Shown here one piece after another: positions 44,250-53,625 of a stretch of DNA of 64,000 nt. Below the pieces are notes generated by a model. It searched no databases. It was not told the DNA's origin and saw only the letters and a program-made list of their open reading frames with translations. The translations under genes and the position numbers were made by a program. Source of the DNA: Pseudanabaena sp. ABRG5-3 (GTDB lineage: Bacteria; Cyanobacteriota; Cyanobacteriia; Pseudanabaenales; Pseudanabaenaceae); the NCBI RefSeq assembly GCF_003967015.1, contig NZ_AP017565.1, forward strand, positions 47,136 through 111,135, read 5' to 3'. Position 1 is the stretch's first letter, and each line of letters begins with the position of its first letter.

Positions 44250-45080
44250 CTAAGACTTTTGACCAAATGAAACCCAATTTTGTAGTAATCCGAACAGGCG
44301 ATCCATTAACAAGCCGACAATCCCAACTACCAAAATGGCGGTAATGATGCTGGTGATCTTCAGGTTATTCCACTCATTCCATACGAAGTAGCCAATGCCG
44401 CCGCTCAGCAAGATTTCCGCCGCCACAATCACTAACCATGCAATACCTAAGCTAATCCTCAATCCTGATACGATACTCGGTGCAGCAGCAGGTAGAATCA
44501 CTTTGGTAATGGTGCGCCACCTTGAAGCTCCTAAAGTACGGGCTACATTGAGATAGGCTGAATCCACATTACTGACACCAAATTTAGTGCTAATTAACGT
44601 CGGCCAGATGCTAGTAATTGCAATTACAAATAGGGCAGTTTTTTCGGAATCTTTCATTAAGGCAAGCCCCAAGGGCAACCAAGCCAAAGGCGAAACGGGA
44701 CGGAGAATTTGGATAAAAGGATCGACTGCTTTGGAAGCTATTTCGGATAGACCAATGAGAATGCCAAGGGGAATGGCGATCGCCGAACCAATCAAGAAGC
44801 CTACCAAAACTCGGCGCAAACTGGTTACTAGTAGAAGTCCAATCCCCTGATCGTTAGGACCGTTATCGAAAAAGGGATTGGAGAGCCAGAACCAGAAATC
44901 TGCAAGGGTTTGACTGGCGGAGGGCATAATGGGCAGAAATATTTTTAAGGTTGCCCCTAACTCCCATAGCCCCAAAAACAGCCCTAGAATTCCGATAAAT
45001 AGCAAAAATGCCCATTGATCTTTGTTCAGTCTGAAGGATTTTCGCTTTGGTGGAAAAGACTGTAAGCCCTCGTTCATCAT
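44250..45080 (-). CDS. cynB: Cyanate/nitrate-type ABC transporter permease
   Basis: A 276-residue permease with six helices and the coupling EAA-type loop ([20 protein letters not shown]). It also has [24 protein letters not shown] and [15 protein letters not shown] motifs of the NrtB/CmpB/SsuC family. It lies between the binding protein (27 bases upstream) and the ATPase. Substrate assignment rests on the linked cynS. Confidence 0.92.
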   Translation of the reverse strand: MMNEGLQSFPPKRKSFRLNKDQWAFLLFIGILGLFLGLWELGATLKIFLPIMPSASQTLADFWFWLSNPFFDNGPNDQGIGLLLVTSLRRVLVGFLIGSAIAIPLGILIGLSEIASKAVDPFIQILRPVSPLAWLPLGLALMKDSEKTALFVIAITSIWPTLISTKFGVSNVDSAYLNVARTLGASRWRTITKVILPAAAPSIVSGLRISLGIAWLVIVAAEILLSGGIGYFVWNEWNNLKITSIITAILVVGIVGLLMDRLFGLLQNWVSFGQKS

Positions 45081-45107
45081 GGATATAGACCTCGCTAAAC
45101 CTGCTTG

Positions 45108-46691
45108 CTAAACTTTGAACTTTTTGATCTGTGCGTCCACATAAGCTGCGGGATCTTTGGGATCAAAAGTATCGTACTTTAACGTCTCAGTTTTCTCGGC
45201 GGTGGTCGGTGGTGTTTGACCTAGCTCTTTCTGTAACTCTGCGGACAAATCCGTGAGAAAGATATCTTGCGAGATTTTGGTGTAGTCAGCTTTATTTTTG
45301 GGCATTAAATCCCAGCGTACCATTTGGGAAGCAATCCACTTGGCATAGCTTTTCCACGGGTAGGGATCGAAGCCAATGCGATCGGGAACATCTAGAGTAT
45401 TTCCCAATCCATCCTCAAATTTGCCAGTCAACACCGCCTCAACTACGGGCAAGGGTTGGTTGAGGTATTTGCGCTCGATCAAGGCTTTGGCAATTTCTGG
45501 TCGGTTCTTGGGATTGTTGGCATAAGCCGCCGCATCAACGATCGCCTTATTCACAGCTCGGAAGGTGTTGGGGTTGGTATCAATCCACTGTTGGCTGGCG
45601 GCAAAGGCACAGCAGGGATGCCCGTTCCACAAATCTTTTGTCAGTAGGTGGATAAACCCAATCTTTTCAAATACGGCGCGTTGGTTGAATGGGTCAGGCA
45701 TTAGCATCGCATCCAGATCGCCCGCAGACATTTTGGCAACACTATCGGGAGGCGGTACGGGCGAAATCTGCACATCTTTATCGGGATCTAGCCCACCTGC
45801 CGCTAGATAATAGCGGAGCAGCATGTTATGCATGGAGAATGGGAATGGTACGCCAATCTTGAAGCCTTTGAAGTCTTTGGCTTCCTTCACGGTGTCCTTG
45901 TGCTTCATGGCAATAGTGATGGCTTGTCCGTTAATATTTTCAATGCTTGCCAATTTGATGGGAAACGATGCCGAACCCAATCCTAATGTGATGGCGATCG
46001 GCATGGGGGACAACATGTGATAAGCATCTAATTCACCTGCGATCGCTGAATCTCTGACGGCAGCCCAGCTAGCTAGCTTCTTCACCTTCACATTTAAACC
46101 ATACTTGCTGTAGAAGCCCAAAGGTTCCGACATGACAATCGGTGTCGCACAAGTAATGGGAATGAAACCGATTGTTAAATCCTTTTTCTCTAATTTCGTC
46201 GGACTATTAGTTGGAGGTGGCTGATTCCCTACTGGCTCCTTTGCTTGAGGGCTACAGCTAGCCGCACCCATTAGCGCGGCGGCGACGGTGATGCGCTTGA
46301 GAAACTCTCGGCGGCTAAACTCACTATTGCGGATGGTATTGCTAAAAAACTCTTTAGCATTAACTCCAAAAGCAGCAGAAAATACTTGATCGACACCGCC
46401 TGCTTCCTGAATTAAATCTTGAAAAAATCTTTCTCGCTCTGGGCTGCCACCGCCAATTTGACGCAATAGCAACGCTTCTTTCATTTCTAATTCCGTCAAT
46501 GTCTTGGCAAGTTCCAGAGCTTCTGGTTTGTATAAACCCATCCGCACAAGGTCATTGATCAACTCAGAGGGTTCGTGGGGCATTCCTTCGGCGGCTTGCC
46601 AGTGATCCTGAGGAAGATGGGTTCCCCCACAAGGACAACGACTTAACCCGATTTGAGATCGTACATCTGTTGATATCATGGGGCGCTCCAA
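45108..46691 (-). CDS. cynA: Cyanate ABC transporter binding protein with N-terminal extension
   Basis: A 527-residue protein. Residues about 160-500 are an NrtA/CmpA-type binding domain (KDLTIGFIPITCATPIVMSE; GVPFPFSMHNMLLRYYLAAG). A twin-arginine, lipobox-type signal, RREFLKRITVAAALMGAASC, begins only at about residue 126. It is preceded by a predicted-soluble segment with a CPCGGTH motif and Glu-rich helices. No start codon lies between Met in LEMKEALLL (about residue 70) and the signal, so at least 55 residues precede it. Either the protein has an unusually long n-region for Tat export, or the head is a separate functional domain. It is the first gene of the cyn operon. Confidence 0.85.
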   Translation of the reverse strand: MERPMISTDVRSQIGLSRCPCGGTHLPQDHWQAAEGMPHEPSELINDLVRMGLYKPEALELAKTLTELEMKEALLLRQIGGGSPERERFFQDLIQEAGGVDQVFSAAFGVNAKEFFSNTIRNSEFSRREFLKRITVAAALMGAASCSPQAKEPVGNQPPPTNSPTKLEKKDLTIGFIPITCATPIVMSEPLGFYSKYGLNVKVKKLASWAAVRDSAIAGELDAYHMLSPMPIAITLGLGSASFPIKLASIENINGQAITIAMKHKDTVKEAKDFKGFKIGVPFPFSMHNMLLRYYLAAGGLDPDKDVQISPVPPPDSVAKMSAGDLDAMLMPDPFNQRAVFEKIGFIHLLTKDLWNGHPCCAFAASQQWIDTNPNTFRAVNKAIVDAAAYANNPKNRPEIAKALIERKYLNQPLPVVEAVLTGKFEDGLGNTLDVPDRIGFDPYPWKSYAKWIASQMVRWDLMPKNKADYTKISQDIFLTDLSAELQKELGQTPPTTAEKTETLKYDTFDPKDPAAYVDAQIKKFKV

Positions 46692-46807
46692 CTGACGGTA
46701 AGAACAAAAAACTCGATAATATTGTTTTAAACGTTACCATTGCATCCCTAGCGATCGCATTGGACTTTTTTGGGCAAAAGTAGGACTTTTTTTTGGTCAT
46801 GGTTGCG

Positions 46808-47581
46808 CTAGGCAGATCGCAATCGCGCACAATTACGCCAAGACTGGGGTGGATCGCCATGTAGTTCTCGAAAATAACGAGTAAAGTAAGCCGCATCTGG
46901 ATAACCAAGCCCTTCTGCAATTTGTCGTACAGGTTGATTGGTTTCGCGTAGCAACTGTCTCGCTTCAGACATGCGACGTTCGGTAATCCAGCGCTTGATA
47001 CTGTATCCCGTTAGCTCCTGCACTAAATTCGTCAAATATGCAGGAGAGTAGCCGACTGCATTGGCAACATCGCTAAGGCTAATGGAGTTTTGGTAATTTT
47101 CTTCGATGAAGGCAAACACCTGAGATAATCGAGGACATGACGGAAAAATTCCAGTTTCTATTTTTGGACTGGATGAGGGCGGATTGCTGCGAGTTTGAAT
47201 CTGGGCTTGTCGCTCTAAGCGGGTGGTAATGGCTGAAAGAAACTGCTCCACACTACAGGGCTTAGTCAGGTAGTCATCTGCCCCCATTTCCATCCCCTGA
47301 CGCAGGTCTGGCATCGTTACTTTGGCGGTCAGGAAAATGAACGGAATTGCTGCGGTGGCTTGATGACTACGCATCGCTGACAGCACGCCATAACCATCCA
47401 TATCGGGCATCATGATGTCACAAATAATTAAGTCAGGTAAGTGCATTTTTGCCAGCTTGACTCCTACCGTGCCATTCTCTGCTTCGATCGCACAAAATCC
47501 TTCAAAGGCTAGACATCTCATGAAAATGCTACGGGTTTGACCTTCATCCTCAATCACCAAAACTCTTGTCATAGCGACCAC
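46808..47581 (-). CDS. Response regulator with AraC-type DNA-binding output
   Basis: A 257-residue protein. The receiver (residues 1-125) has the acidic pocket VLVIEDE, the phospho-acceptor Asp in DLIICDIMMPDMDGYG and the Lys in FIFLTAKV. The AraC double helix-turn-helix is at about 150-250 (SLSDVANAVGYSPAYLTNLV; QIAEGLGYPDAAYFTRYFRE). It is transcribed divergently from the kinase at 47691 and directly upstream of cynA on the same strand. That makes the pair a candidate local regulator of the cyn operon, alongside NtcA/NtcB-type control known in other cyanobacteria. Confidence 0.9.
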   Translation of the reverse strand: MVAMTRVLVIEDEGQTRSIFMRCLAFEGFCAIEAENGTVGVKLAKMHLPDLIICDIMMPDMDGYGVLSAMRSHQATAAIPFIFLTAKVTMPDLRQGMEMGADDYLTKPCSVEQFLSAITTRLERQAQIQTRSNPPSSSPKIETGIFPSCPRLSQVFAFIEENYQNSISLSDVANAVGYSPAYLTNLVQELTGYSIKRWITERRMSEARQLLRETNQPVRQIAEGLGYPDAAYFTRYFRELHGDPPQSWRNCARLRSA

Positions 47582-47690
47582 AATCTTTGAAAGACCTGAA
47601 TGATATAGTGTTATTTCTAATCTTTGGTTTTAGTCCTATCCACAGCTTTAGGTAGTGTAATAGAGTACAAATCTCTATAAATTATTCCAT

Positions 47691-48968
47691 TTGTCAGAAG
47701 ACTTAAACTTCATGCGGCAATTCTATTGTTCAAATTCTTTAGCGCATCCAACTGATTCGCCACTAGAGATATCGCCTCCGCCAACCGAAATCGATCTAGA
47801 AAGCCTCCGCCGTCAGCACGAATTGATCCTGAACTCGGTGGGAGAAGGGGTTTATGGGTTGGATCTAGAAGGTAAGGTAACGTTTGTAAATCCCGCAGCC
47901 GTTAAAATGATTGGCTGGGAAATTAACGATGTGATTGGGCAATCCATGCATGCATTGGTGCATCACTCCAAACCTGATGGTAGTCACTATCACGTTCACG
48001 ATTGTCCGATTTATCAGGCTTTTCGAGATGGACAGATTCATCGCGTCAATACCGAAGTTTTCTGGCGCAAGGATGGTTCTAGCTTCCCTGTAGAATATAT
48101 CAGTACACCGATGAAGAATCAGCAAGGTGAGGCGATCGGTACGGTGGTAGCGTTTCAAGACATCACACAGCGTAAATGGGCTGAAGCCTTGTTGCAGCGC
48201 ACCAATGATGATCTGGAGCTAAAAGTTCGCGATCGCACAGCCGCCCTACAACAGGCTAATGAAGAACTACAGGAACTTAGCGAACTCAAGTCTCGTTTCG
48301 TCTCGATGTTGTGTCATGAGTTCCGCAATCCACTTAATAATATTTTGCTGTCAGCATCTTCCCTCGAACGCTATAACGCTCAATTATCTCCTGACCATCG
48401 CCGCGAGTATCTAAATGGGATTAAGACAGATGTTGAGCGCATGACCCAGATGATTGATGACATTTTAGTAATTGGGAAAATGGAAGCATACAAGCTGATG
48501 ATTCAGCCAAAAGAGATCGAGTTAATCCAGTTTTGTCATACATTAGTTGCAGAAATGCATTTAACCTCAAGCGGTCAAAAAATATCCGTCACTAGCCGTC
48601 ACCGACAACTGATTGCCGAACTTGACGAAAAACTGTTGCGTTCTATTTTGACTAATATTCTTTCTAACTCAATTCGCTATTCGCATTCTCAAAGTCCTAT
48701 CAAGCTAAAATTGTCTAAACGCAAAGATCAAGTTGTTTTCCAAATTAGCGATCAGGGAATCGGTATCCCTCAAGAGGATCTGCCGTACTTGTTTGAACCT
48801 TTCCATCGCGGAAAAAATGTCAGCAATATTCCTGGGACAGGCTTGGGATTGAATATTGTCAAGCGCTTTGTAGACTTACATAATGGATATGCTGAGGTAG
48901 ATAGCAAGCTGAATGTAGGAACAACATTTACACTTACTTTGCCACTCCAGCATGGCACTGGTCAGTGA
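47691..48968 (+). CDS. PAS-histidine kinase, 3' end altered by IS1 insertion
   Basis: A 425-residue cytosolic kinase. The PAS domain is at about residues 45-165 (ILNSVGEGVYGLDLEGKVTF; PVEYISTPMKNQQGEAIGTV), then a coiled linker. HisKA is at about 200 (SMLCHEFRNPLNNILLS), and HATPase has NILSNSIRYSHSQ, SDQGIGIPQED and GTGLGLNIVKRF. The last residues GTGQ-stop come from the left end of the IS1 copy at 48954, so the native C-terminus has been replaced just after TFTLTLPLQH; the catalytic domain is complete. Start TTG 47691 or ATG 47712. It pairs with the divergent AraC-type response regulator. Confidence 0.88.
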   Translation: MSEDLNFMRQFYCSNSLAHPTDSPLEISPPPTEIDLESLRRQHELILNSVGEGVYGLDLEGKVTFVNPAAVKMIGWEINDVIGQSMHALVHHSKPDGSHYHVHDCPIYQAFRDGQIHRVNTEVFWRKDGSSFPVEYISTPMKNQQGEAIGTVVAFQDITQRKWAEALLQRTNDDLELKVRDRTAALQQANEELQELSELKSRFVSMLCHEFRNPLNNILLSASSLERYNAQLSPDHRREYLNGIKTDVERMTQMIDDILVIGKMEAYKLMIQPKEIELIQFCHTLVAEMHLTSSGQKISVTSRHRQLIAELDEKLLRSILTNILSNSIRYSHSQSPIKLKLSKRKDQVVFQISDQGIGIPQEDLPYLFEPFHRGKNVSNIPGTGLGLNIVKRFVDLHNGYAEVDSKLNVGTTFTLTLPLQHGTGQ

Positions 48969-49011
48969 ATTAGTGGTATGAGAAAATAGAGGCAGAGTCA
49001 AGGAGAAAGCT

Positions 49012-49386
49012 ATGGAATGCCCCCACTGCCAGAGCCAAAAGACAATCAAAAACGGCAAACATCACCACCAAGATGGCAAATCGATCCAGAACTATTTATG
49101 TAAAGGATGCGGCAAGAGATTTAGCGAAAGGACAGGAACGGCAATGTCAAGGTTGAGAACGCCAGCAAATGTGGTTTCGTTTGCGCTGAAGATGAGAAGT
49201 GAGGGGATGGGAATCAGAGCCAGTGGGAGAGTACTAGAAAAATCCCATGTCAGCATCATGAGATGGGAGCAAAAATTGGCAACTCAGTCACAGCAATGGA
49301 GTCCAGATGCCCCATTAGGAAGAGATGTCACCATTGAAGGAGATGAAGTTTATACTCGCGTAGGCGAGAACCTTCCCCCCCAGTGA
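49012..49386 (+). CDS. IS1 transposase, N-terminal part (InsA-like), copy 2
   Basis: A 124-residue zinc-ribbon/HTH protein like copy 1, with a few substitutions before the first catalytic Asp (DAPLGRDVTIEGDEVYT). The frame ends at TGA right after a C7 run (49375-49381). Dropping one C would join it to the next frame through the linker SESKGWTVTFIERKSR. Confidence 0.88.
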   Translation: MECPHCQSQKTIKNGKHHHQDGKSIQNYLCKGCGKRFSERTGTAMSRLRTPANVVSFALKMRSEGMGIRASGRVLEKSHVSIMRWEQKLATQSQQWSPDAPLGRDVTIEGDEVYTRVGENLPPQ

Positions 49387-49402
49387 GTCAAAAGGATGGA
49401 CA

Positions 49403-50008
49403 GTGACATTCATCGAACGTAAAAGTCGCTCTTGGATTGAAGCAAGGGCAGGACTCAAAAATACGGAACTATTTGCTAAAGCCACAAAAACAGCAGTGCC
49501 ATGGGCAAAGGCAAGTCAGTATATCCGATGGTTTACCGATGGCGAAAGGAGATATGCCCAACAACTATGGCAAATGGCAACTGTGTACCTCAAATCCACC
49601 GAAGTAAGCTGTGAGTATGGACATCGCAAGGTATGGCGACATGGCTTGGAAGTTGCCATCAAAATCAAAGGGTCACAGGGACATCCTCGTGTTGAATGGC
49701 TCAAACCTGAGCATCCCTATACGGCTATTAGCGACAAGAGTGACGTTCATGCCAATCACAATGAAGCAAACAACAGTGCTTTGAGAAGGAGATGTAGCGC
49801 TTATCGTCGTAGACAAAACTTGTATGCTAAGAATACGGAGGGATTACAACGTACAGTTACGGTACAACGATTAGTTCACAATTGGGTACGTCCTCATGTG
49901 GGCTTGGGTAAGAACAAGACTCCAGTTATGGCGATCGGGCTATATCACCGACCGATTTCTATGCTGGAGTTGCTTTCATTACGGGGCTTTTCTTCCCTCA
50001 CGCCTTAA
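49403..50008 (+). CDS. IS1 transposase, C-terminal part (InsB-like), copy 2
   Basis: A 201-residue frame with the second Asp and the Glu of the DDE triad (WFTDGERR; NHNEANN). It differs from copy 1 at a few positions (SWIEARAG, KTAVPWAKA, SCEYG). The GTG start is unlikely to be used; expression as a frame-shifted fusion is expected if active. Confidence 0.85.
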   Translation: MTFIERKSRSWIEARAGLKNTELFAKATKTAVPWAKASQYIRWFTDGERRYAQQLWQMATVYLKSTEVSCEYGHRKVWRHGLEVAIKIKGSQGHPRVEWLKPEHPYTAISDKSDVHANHNEANNSALRRRCSAYRRRQNLYAKNTEGLQRTVTVQRLVHNWVRPHVGLGKNKTPVMAIGLYHRPISMLELLSLRGFSSLTP

Positions 50009-50212
50009 CTGACCAGTGCCAAAGCAATAGACAACCATATCTAATTTAATAATTAAAATAAAAATTTGACTAACTCACAAATTTATTTTATGAGTCAAAT
50101 GAATTCTCTTATGCGTCAAAACCTCCGTAGAAAAGGATTTGTATCTACATTTACAGATAGGCAGTGATCATACTGAATTAATAGAAAAGAAAGAAATACA
50201 AGAGTGTTTGTC

Positions 50213-51682
50213 ATGAATGTAAAGCTGCCCTCTCGTAGAAGATTTTTATTTTCTATCTCATTATTTTCTTTGAGTTTGATAACTGCTTGTAGCAGTACTG
50301 TTGTTGGTAATCCTTCCAGTCAATCTAATCCTTCGGCAGATAAAAAAGTAATTCGGATTGCCATTGCGACTCAAGATCAAACGATTAATACGGCGACAGG
50401 TGGTCCAATTATTCGTGAAGAAAAACTTCTGGAAAAATATTTGCCAAAGACAGGTAAATATCAGAATGTCGAATATAAGATTGAATGGTCGAGTCATACA
50501 TCGGGACCACCAATTAATAACAAAATGTTGGCCAATCAAGTTGACATTGGCATGATGGGAGACTTTCCCTTAACCATCAATATGAATACATTTAGAGACA
50601 AAGGTGCTGGAGTCAACAGTATTTATATTGCCACCTTATCCTATGGCGCGACTGGGGCAGGTAATGCGGTTATGGTTCCCAAGGACAGCCCGATCAAGAG
50701 CATTGCAGATTTACGAGGAAAACAAGTTTCAGTTCCCTTTGGTTCGGCTGCTCACGGTATGTTATTGAGGGCTTTAAAGAAGGAAGGGATTAATCCTGAT
50801 ACTGAAGTCAAACTCATCAGCCAAGCTCCTGAAGTTGGCGGTACAAGCTTGAAGACTAATCAGATTGATGCTCATGCTAACTTTGTTCCCTTTGGTGAGC
50901 TTTTTCCTTTACGCGGGTTTGCCAGAAAGATTTTTGATGGTGCTGAGTTAGGAGTACCCACATTTCACGGTGTCGTAGTACGTTCCGACTTTGCCAAAGA
51001 GCATCCTGAGCTAGTTGTCGCTTACCTAAAAGCCCTCTTGACCGCTAATCAGATGGTGCGGGAACAGCCCGAAGCGATCGCTGCAAAAATGGAAAAGTGG
51101 ACAAGTGTGGAAAAAGAAGCTGTCTATATGTTCCTTGGTCCCAACGGCTTACAGCAAATCAGTCCTGCGATTCTTCCTATCCATTTAGAAGCTTTAACTA
51201 ACAGCGTCAATACCCTCAAGCAATTAGGTAGATTAGATGCCAAGGTTGACGCGGCGGAAATTACCAAACTCACCGATGACAGCTACTTAAAACTTGCTGC
51301 CAAAGAGATGGGGCTGAACTATGATGAAATGATTGCCAAGGCAGAAAAGTTCCCAATTTCTGGTGAAGATGCGGAAACTAAGCAAACAATTACCGAGCCG
51401 AAACTAGCTGCGCAGGTTTGGGTTGATGGTGAAGAGAAGATCAGAAACTTCGCTTCTATCAAAAATATGGTAACGACGGTGTCAAAACTGAAGGCTGAAG
51501 GCAAACAAGCCAAAAGCACTGTGTTTGTGCATGATTTCAACAAAGGCTGGAAATTACTAGCTGCAAATTCCTTCTTTGTGCGTAAAGGCGATGATATTGC
51601 CGCATTCCTGACCGAAAAAGATGCTCAAGCCTACGCAGCAAGCCAAGGAGTCTCACAGATTCTCACCTTTGATGCGCTCTAA
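50213..51682 (+). CDS. Sulfonate/nitrate-type binding lipoprotein with NosL-like tail
   Basis: A 489-residue periplasmic protein. The signal RRRFLFSISLFSLSLITACS has a twin-arginine-like start and a lipobox ending in Cys (about residue 26). A TauA/SsuA-type domain (about 45-385) follows (YKIEWSSHTSGPPINNKMLA; KSIADLRGKQVSVPFGSAAH). The last about 90 residues (AAQVWVDGEEKIRNFASIKN; TVFVHDFNKGWKLLAANSFF; KDAQAYAASQGVSQILTF) resemble the NosL/copper-chaperone fold. The start is ATG 50213; a GTG three codons upstream is possible. It heads an operon with the permease and ATPase. Its binding domain is clearly homologous to the second half of the LysR fusion at 53664-55679. Confidence 0.85.
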   Translation: MNVKLPSRRRFLFSISLFSLSLITACSSTVVGNPSSQSNPSADKKVIRIAIATQDQTINTATGGPIIREEKLLEKYLPKTGKYQNVEYKIEWSSHTSGPPINNKMLANQVDIGMMGDFPLTINMNTFRDKGAGVNSIYIATLSYGATGAGNAVMVPKDSPIKSIADLRGKQVSVPFGSAAHGMLLRALKKEGINPDTEVKLISQAPEVGGTSLKTNQIDAHANFVPFGELFPLRGFARKIFDGAELGVPTFHGVVVRSDFAKEHPELVVAYLKALLTANQMVREQPEAIAAKMEKWTSVEKEAVYMFLGPNGLQQISPAILPIHLEALTNSVNTLKQLGRLDAKVDAAEITKLTDDSYLKLAAKEMGLNYDEMIAKAEKFPISGEDAETKQTITEPKLAAQVWVDGEEKIRNFASIKNMVTTVSKLKAEGKQAKSTVFVHDFNKGWKLLAANSFFVRKGDDIAAFLTEKDAQAYAASQGVSQILTFDAL

Positions 51683-51744
51683 ATAATCTGCTACTGCGGA
51701 ACAGAAACTTGGTGATGTTTATATTAGGCTTGCTTCTAAATCTG

Positions 51745-51779
51745 TGAGTATGTAATGGGCTTTGCGCGTTACATACTCA
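51745..51779. other. 16-bp imperfect hairpin between binding protein and permease genes
   Basis: TGAGTATGTAATGGGC pairs with GCGCGTTACATACTCA around a TTT loop, with two mismatches. It is within the operon, so it may act as a partial terminator that keeps the binding protein more abundant than the membrane parts. Confidence 0.5.
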
Positions 51780-51810
51780 TCTCTATTAACCTATTTTGTG
51801 GAGATGATCG

Positions 51811-52701
51811 ATGTCTAACATACCTTCTGAGCGATCGCTACCTATCGAATTTTGGAATAGTTTTAGTTTGTCCATCAAAAGTTTATTCGGACGCTCTTCG
51901 GATGTGGTGAAAGAGCCATTTTCGGCACGCAAGCGTAATCAACTATTGAGAAGAATACTATCTATAGTCTTGTTTTTCGGCATTTGGCAAATTCTCTGTA
52001 TGGTAAAGTTTAATTTCTGGATTAACTTTTCCTTCTTACCATCACCGATAGAAGTATCAGAAGCAACGGTCAAATTTTTCTCCACCAACGCGATGATTCA
52101 TATCCAATCTAGTGTGATTAGGGTCTTAGCTGGTTATTTCTTTGCCACTATTTTAGGAGTGGGTTTAGGAATTTTGATTGGTTGGTTTCAGAAATTAGAG
52201 GATCTCGTATTTCTGCCATTAGAATTACTACGTCCGATTCCTGCGGTAGCTTGGATTCCCTTAGCAATTCTCATGTTTCCTGATGCTGAGTCGGGCATGA
52301 TTTACATTACCTTTATCGGGGCATTTTTCCCAATTTTGATTAGTACGATCAAGGGAGTAGAAGGGGTGGATATGCTGCTGTTACGGGTTGGTCAGTGTTT
52401 GGGTGCAGGACAATGGTATGTGTTCAAAGATATTGTTGTACCGGGAGCAATGCCTAGTATTGCCAGTGGTTTGGTAATTGGGATGGGGAATTGCTGGTTT
52501 TGTTTGGTAACGGCAGAGATTTTGGCGGGTCGTTATGGTATCGGTTATATCACTTGGGAATCCTATGTTACTTCCAACTATCCCCCAATTGTGATGGGGA
52601 TGTTGATGATTGGATTGATGGGTTCTCTCAGTTCTTACTTAGTTGAGCGTTTAATTCATTTGCTAATGCCTTGGCGCGTTACTAAAAAGAAGACCGCTTA
52701 A
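51811..52701 (+). CDS. ABC transporter permease, SsuC/TauC family
   Basis: A 296-residue permease with an unusually long polar N-terminus (about 50 residues) before the first helix. Six membrane segments follow, with the cytoplasmic coupling loop near MLLLRVGQCLGAGQWYVFKD and TAEILAGRYGIGYITWESYV, as in SsuC/TauC/NrtB. It ends in a basic tail (RVTKKKTA). It partners the ATPase 92 bases downstream and the lipoprotein 128 bases upstream. Substrate is inferred from the neighbouring sulfur genes to be an organic sulfur anion. Confidence 0.9.
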   Translation: MSNIPSERSLPIEFWNSFSLSIKSLFGRSSDVVKEPFSARKRNQLLRRILSIVLFFGIWQILCMVKFNFWINFSFLPSPIEVSEATVKFFSTNAMIHIQSSVIRVLAGYFFATILGVGLGILIGWFQKLEDLVFLPLELLRPIPAVAWIPLAILMFPDAESGMIYITFIGAFFPILISTIKGVEGVDMLLLRVGQCLGAGQWYVFKDIVVPGAMPSIASGLVIGMGNCWFCLVTAEILAGRYGIGYITWESYVTSNYPPIVMGMLMIGLMGSLSSYLVERLIHLLMPWRVTKKKTA

Positions 52702-52793
52702 ATATTAAGAATTTTATTAAAGGTTCAATTTTTAGTTTTGATTTTTTGATTTTTGATTTTGTTGTAACTGATATTTTGCAAGGGTTTACGTCG

Positions 52794-53615
52794 ATGGCAA
52801 AGCTGCTTGAAAATAACCTGCGATCGCAGGTTAAAGGATTAGTAGAAGTTGAGAATCTATCGGTAGGTTTTCGACGCAAGGGAATATTTACTTCGGTTTT
52901 AGATAACGTCAATTTTACGATTCAACCTGGAGAATTTATTTGTTTGCTAGGTCCCTCAGGCTGTGGTAAATCAACGATCTTGAATACGATCGCAGGATTT
53001 ATTAAACCATCTGTGGGCAATGTGTTGGTAGATTACCAAAGGATTACCAAGCCGGGGGCTGATCGCGGATTTGTATTTCAGCAATATTCGCTCTTACCTT
53101 GGAAAACAACTTTCCAGAATGTGGAATTTGGTTTGAAGGTGCAGGGTGTACCCAAAAATGAACGCAAAGAACTTGTTGATTACTATTTAAATCGGGTGGG
53201 CTTGTCCAAATATCGCCATGCCTTTCCCTATCAGATGTCAGGAGGTATGCAGCAACGAGCAAGTATCATTCGAGCCTTAGTCAATTCACCTTCGGTATTG
53301 CTGATGGATGAGCCTTTTGCTGCCCTAGATGCCCAAACCCGCCACATGATGCAGGAGCTATTGCTAGATATTTGGCAAGATTTAAAATCAACGGTGGTGT
53401 TTGTGACCCATGATATTGAGGAAGCTGTATTTTTAAGCGATCGCATTTTTGTGATGGGTGTGAACCCCGGACATATTAAAACGATGGTAAATATTGATCT
53501 AGAACGTCCCCGCCATGTCGATCTGATGCTTACGCCAGAGTTTATGCAACTCAATCGTCATGTGTTTGCTCTGATTCGTGAGGAAACCTTGAAGAGTATG
53601 GCATTTGAAGAATAA
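52794..53615 (+). CDS. ABC transporter ATPase, SsuB/TauB family
   Basis: A 273-residue ATPase with Walker [10 protein letters not shown], signature MSGGMQQRASIIRAL, Walker B VLLMDEPFAALDAQ and switch His in VFVTHDIEEAVFL. The frame is open back to a TTG at 52746, but ATG 52794 (MAKLLENNLRS) is the better start. It is third in the operon, convergent with the LysR fusion gene and separated from it by a hairpin. Confidence 0.92.
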   Translation: MAKLLENNLRSQVKGLVEVENLSVGFRRKGIFTSVLDNVNFTIQPGEFICLLGPSGCGKSTILNTIAGFIKPSVGNVLVDYQRITKPGADRGFVFQQYSLLPWKTTFQNVEFGLKVQGVPKNERKELVDYYLNRVGLSKYRHAFPYQMSGGMQQRASIIRALVNSPSVLLMDEPFAALDAQTRHMMQELLLDIWQDLKSTVVFVTHDIEEAVFLSDRIFVMGVNPGHIKTMVNIDLERPRHVDLMLTPEFMQLNRHVFALIREETLKSMAFEE

Positions 53616-53625
53616 TTGGCTAACG

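Larger units (their letters stand above)
48954..50020 (+). mobile_element. IS1-family insertion sequence, copy 2
   Basis: 1067 bases with the same perfect 13-bp terminal inverted repeats as copy 1 and the same two-frame layout. Three bases are added after the C7 run (AGTGAGTCAAAAGG against AGTGAAAAAGG). Flanks CTCCAGCAT and AAAGCAATA show no target duplication. It is inserted at the 3' end of the kinase gene and supplies its stop codon. Confidence 0.9.
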
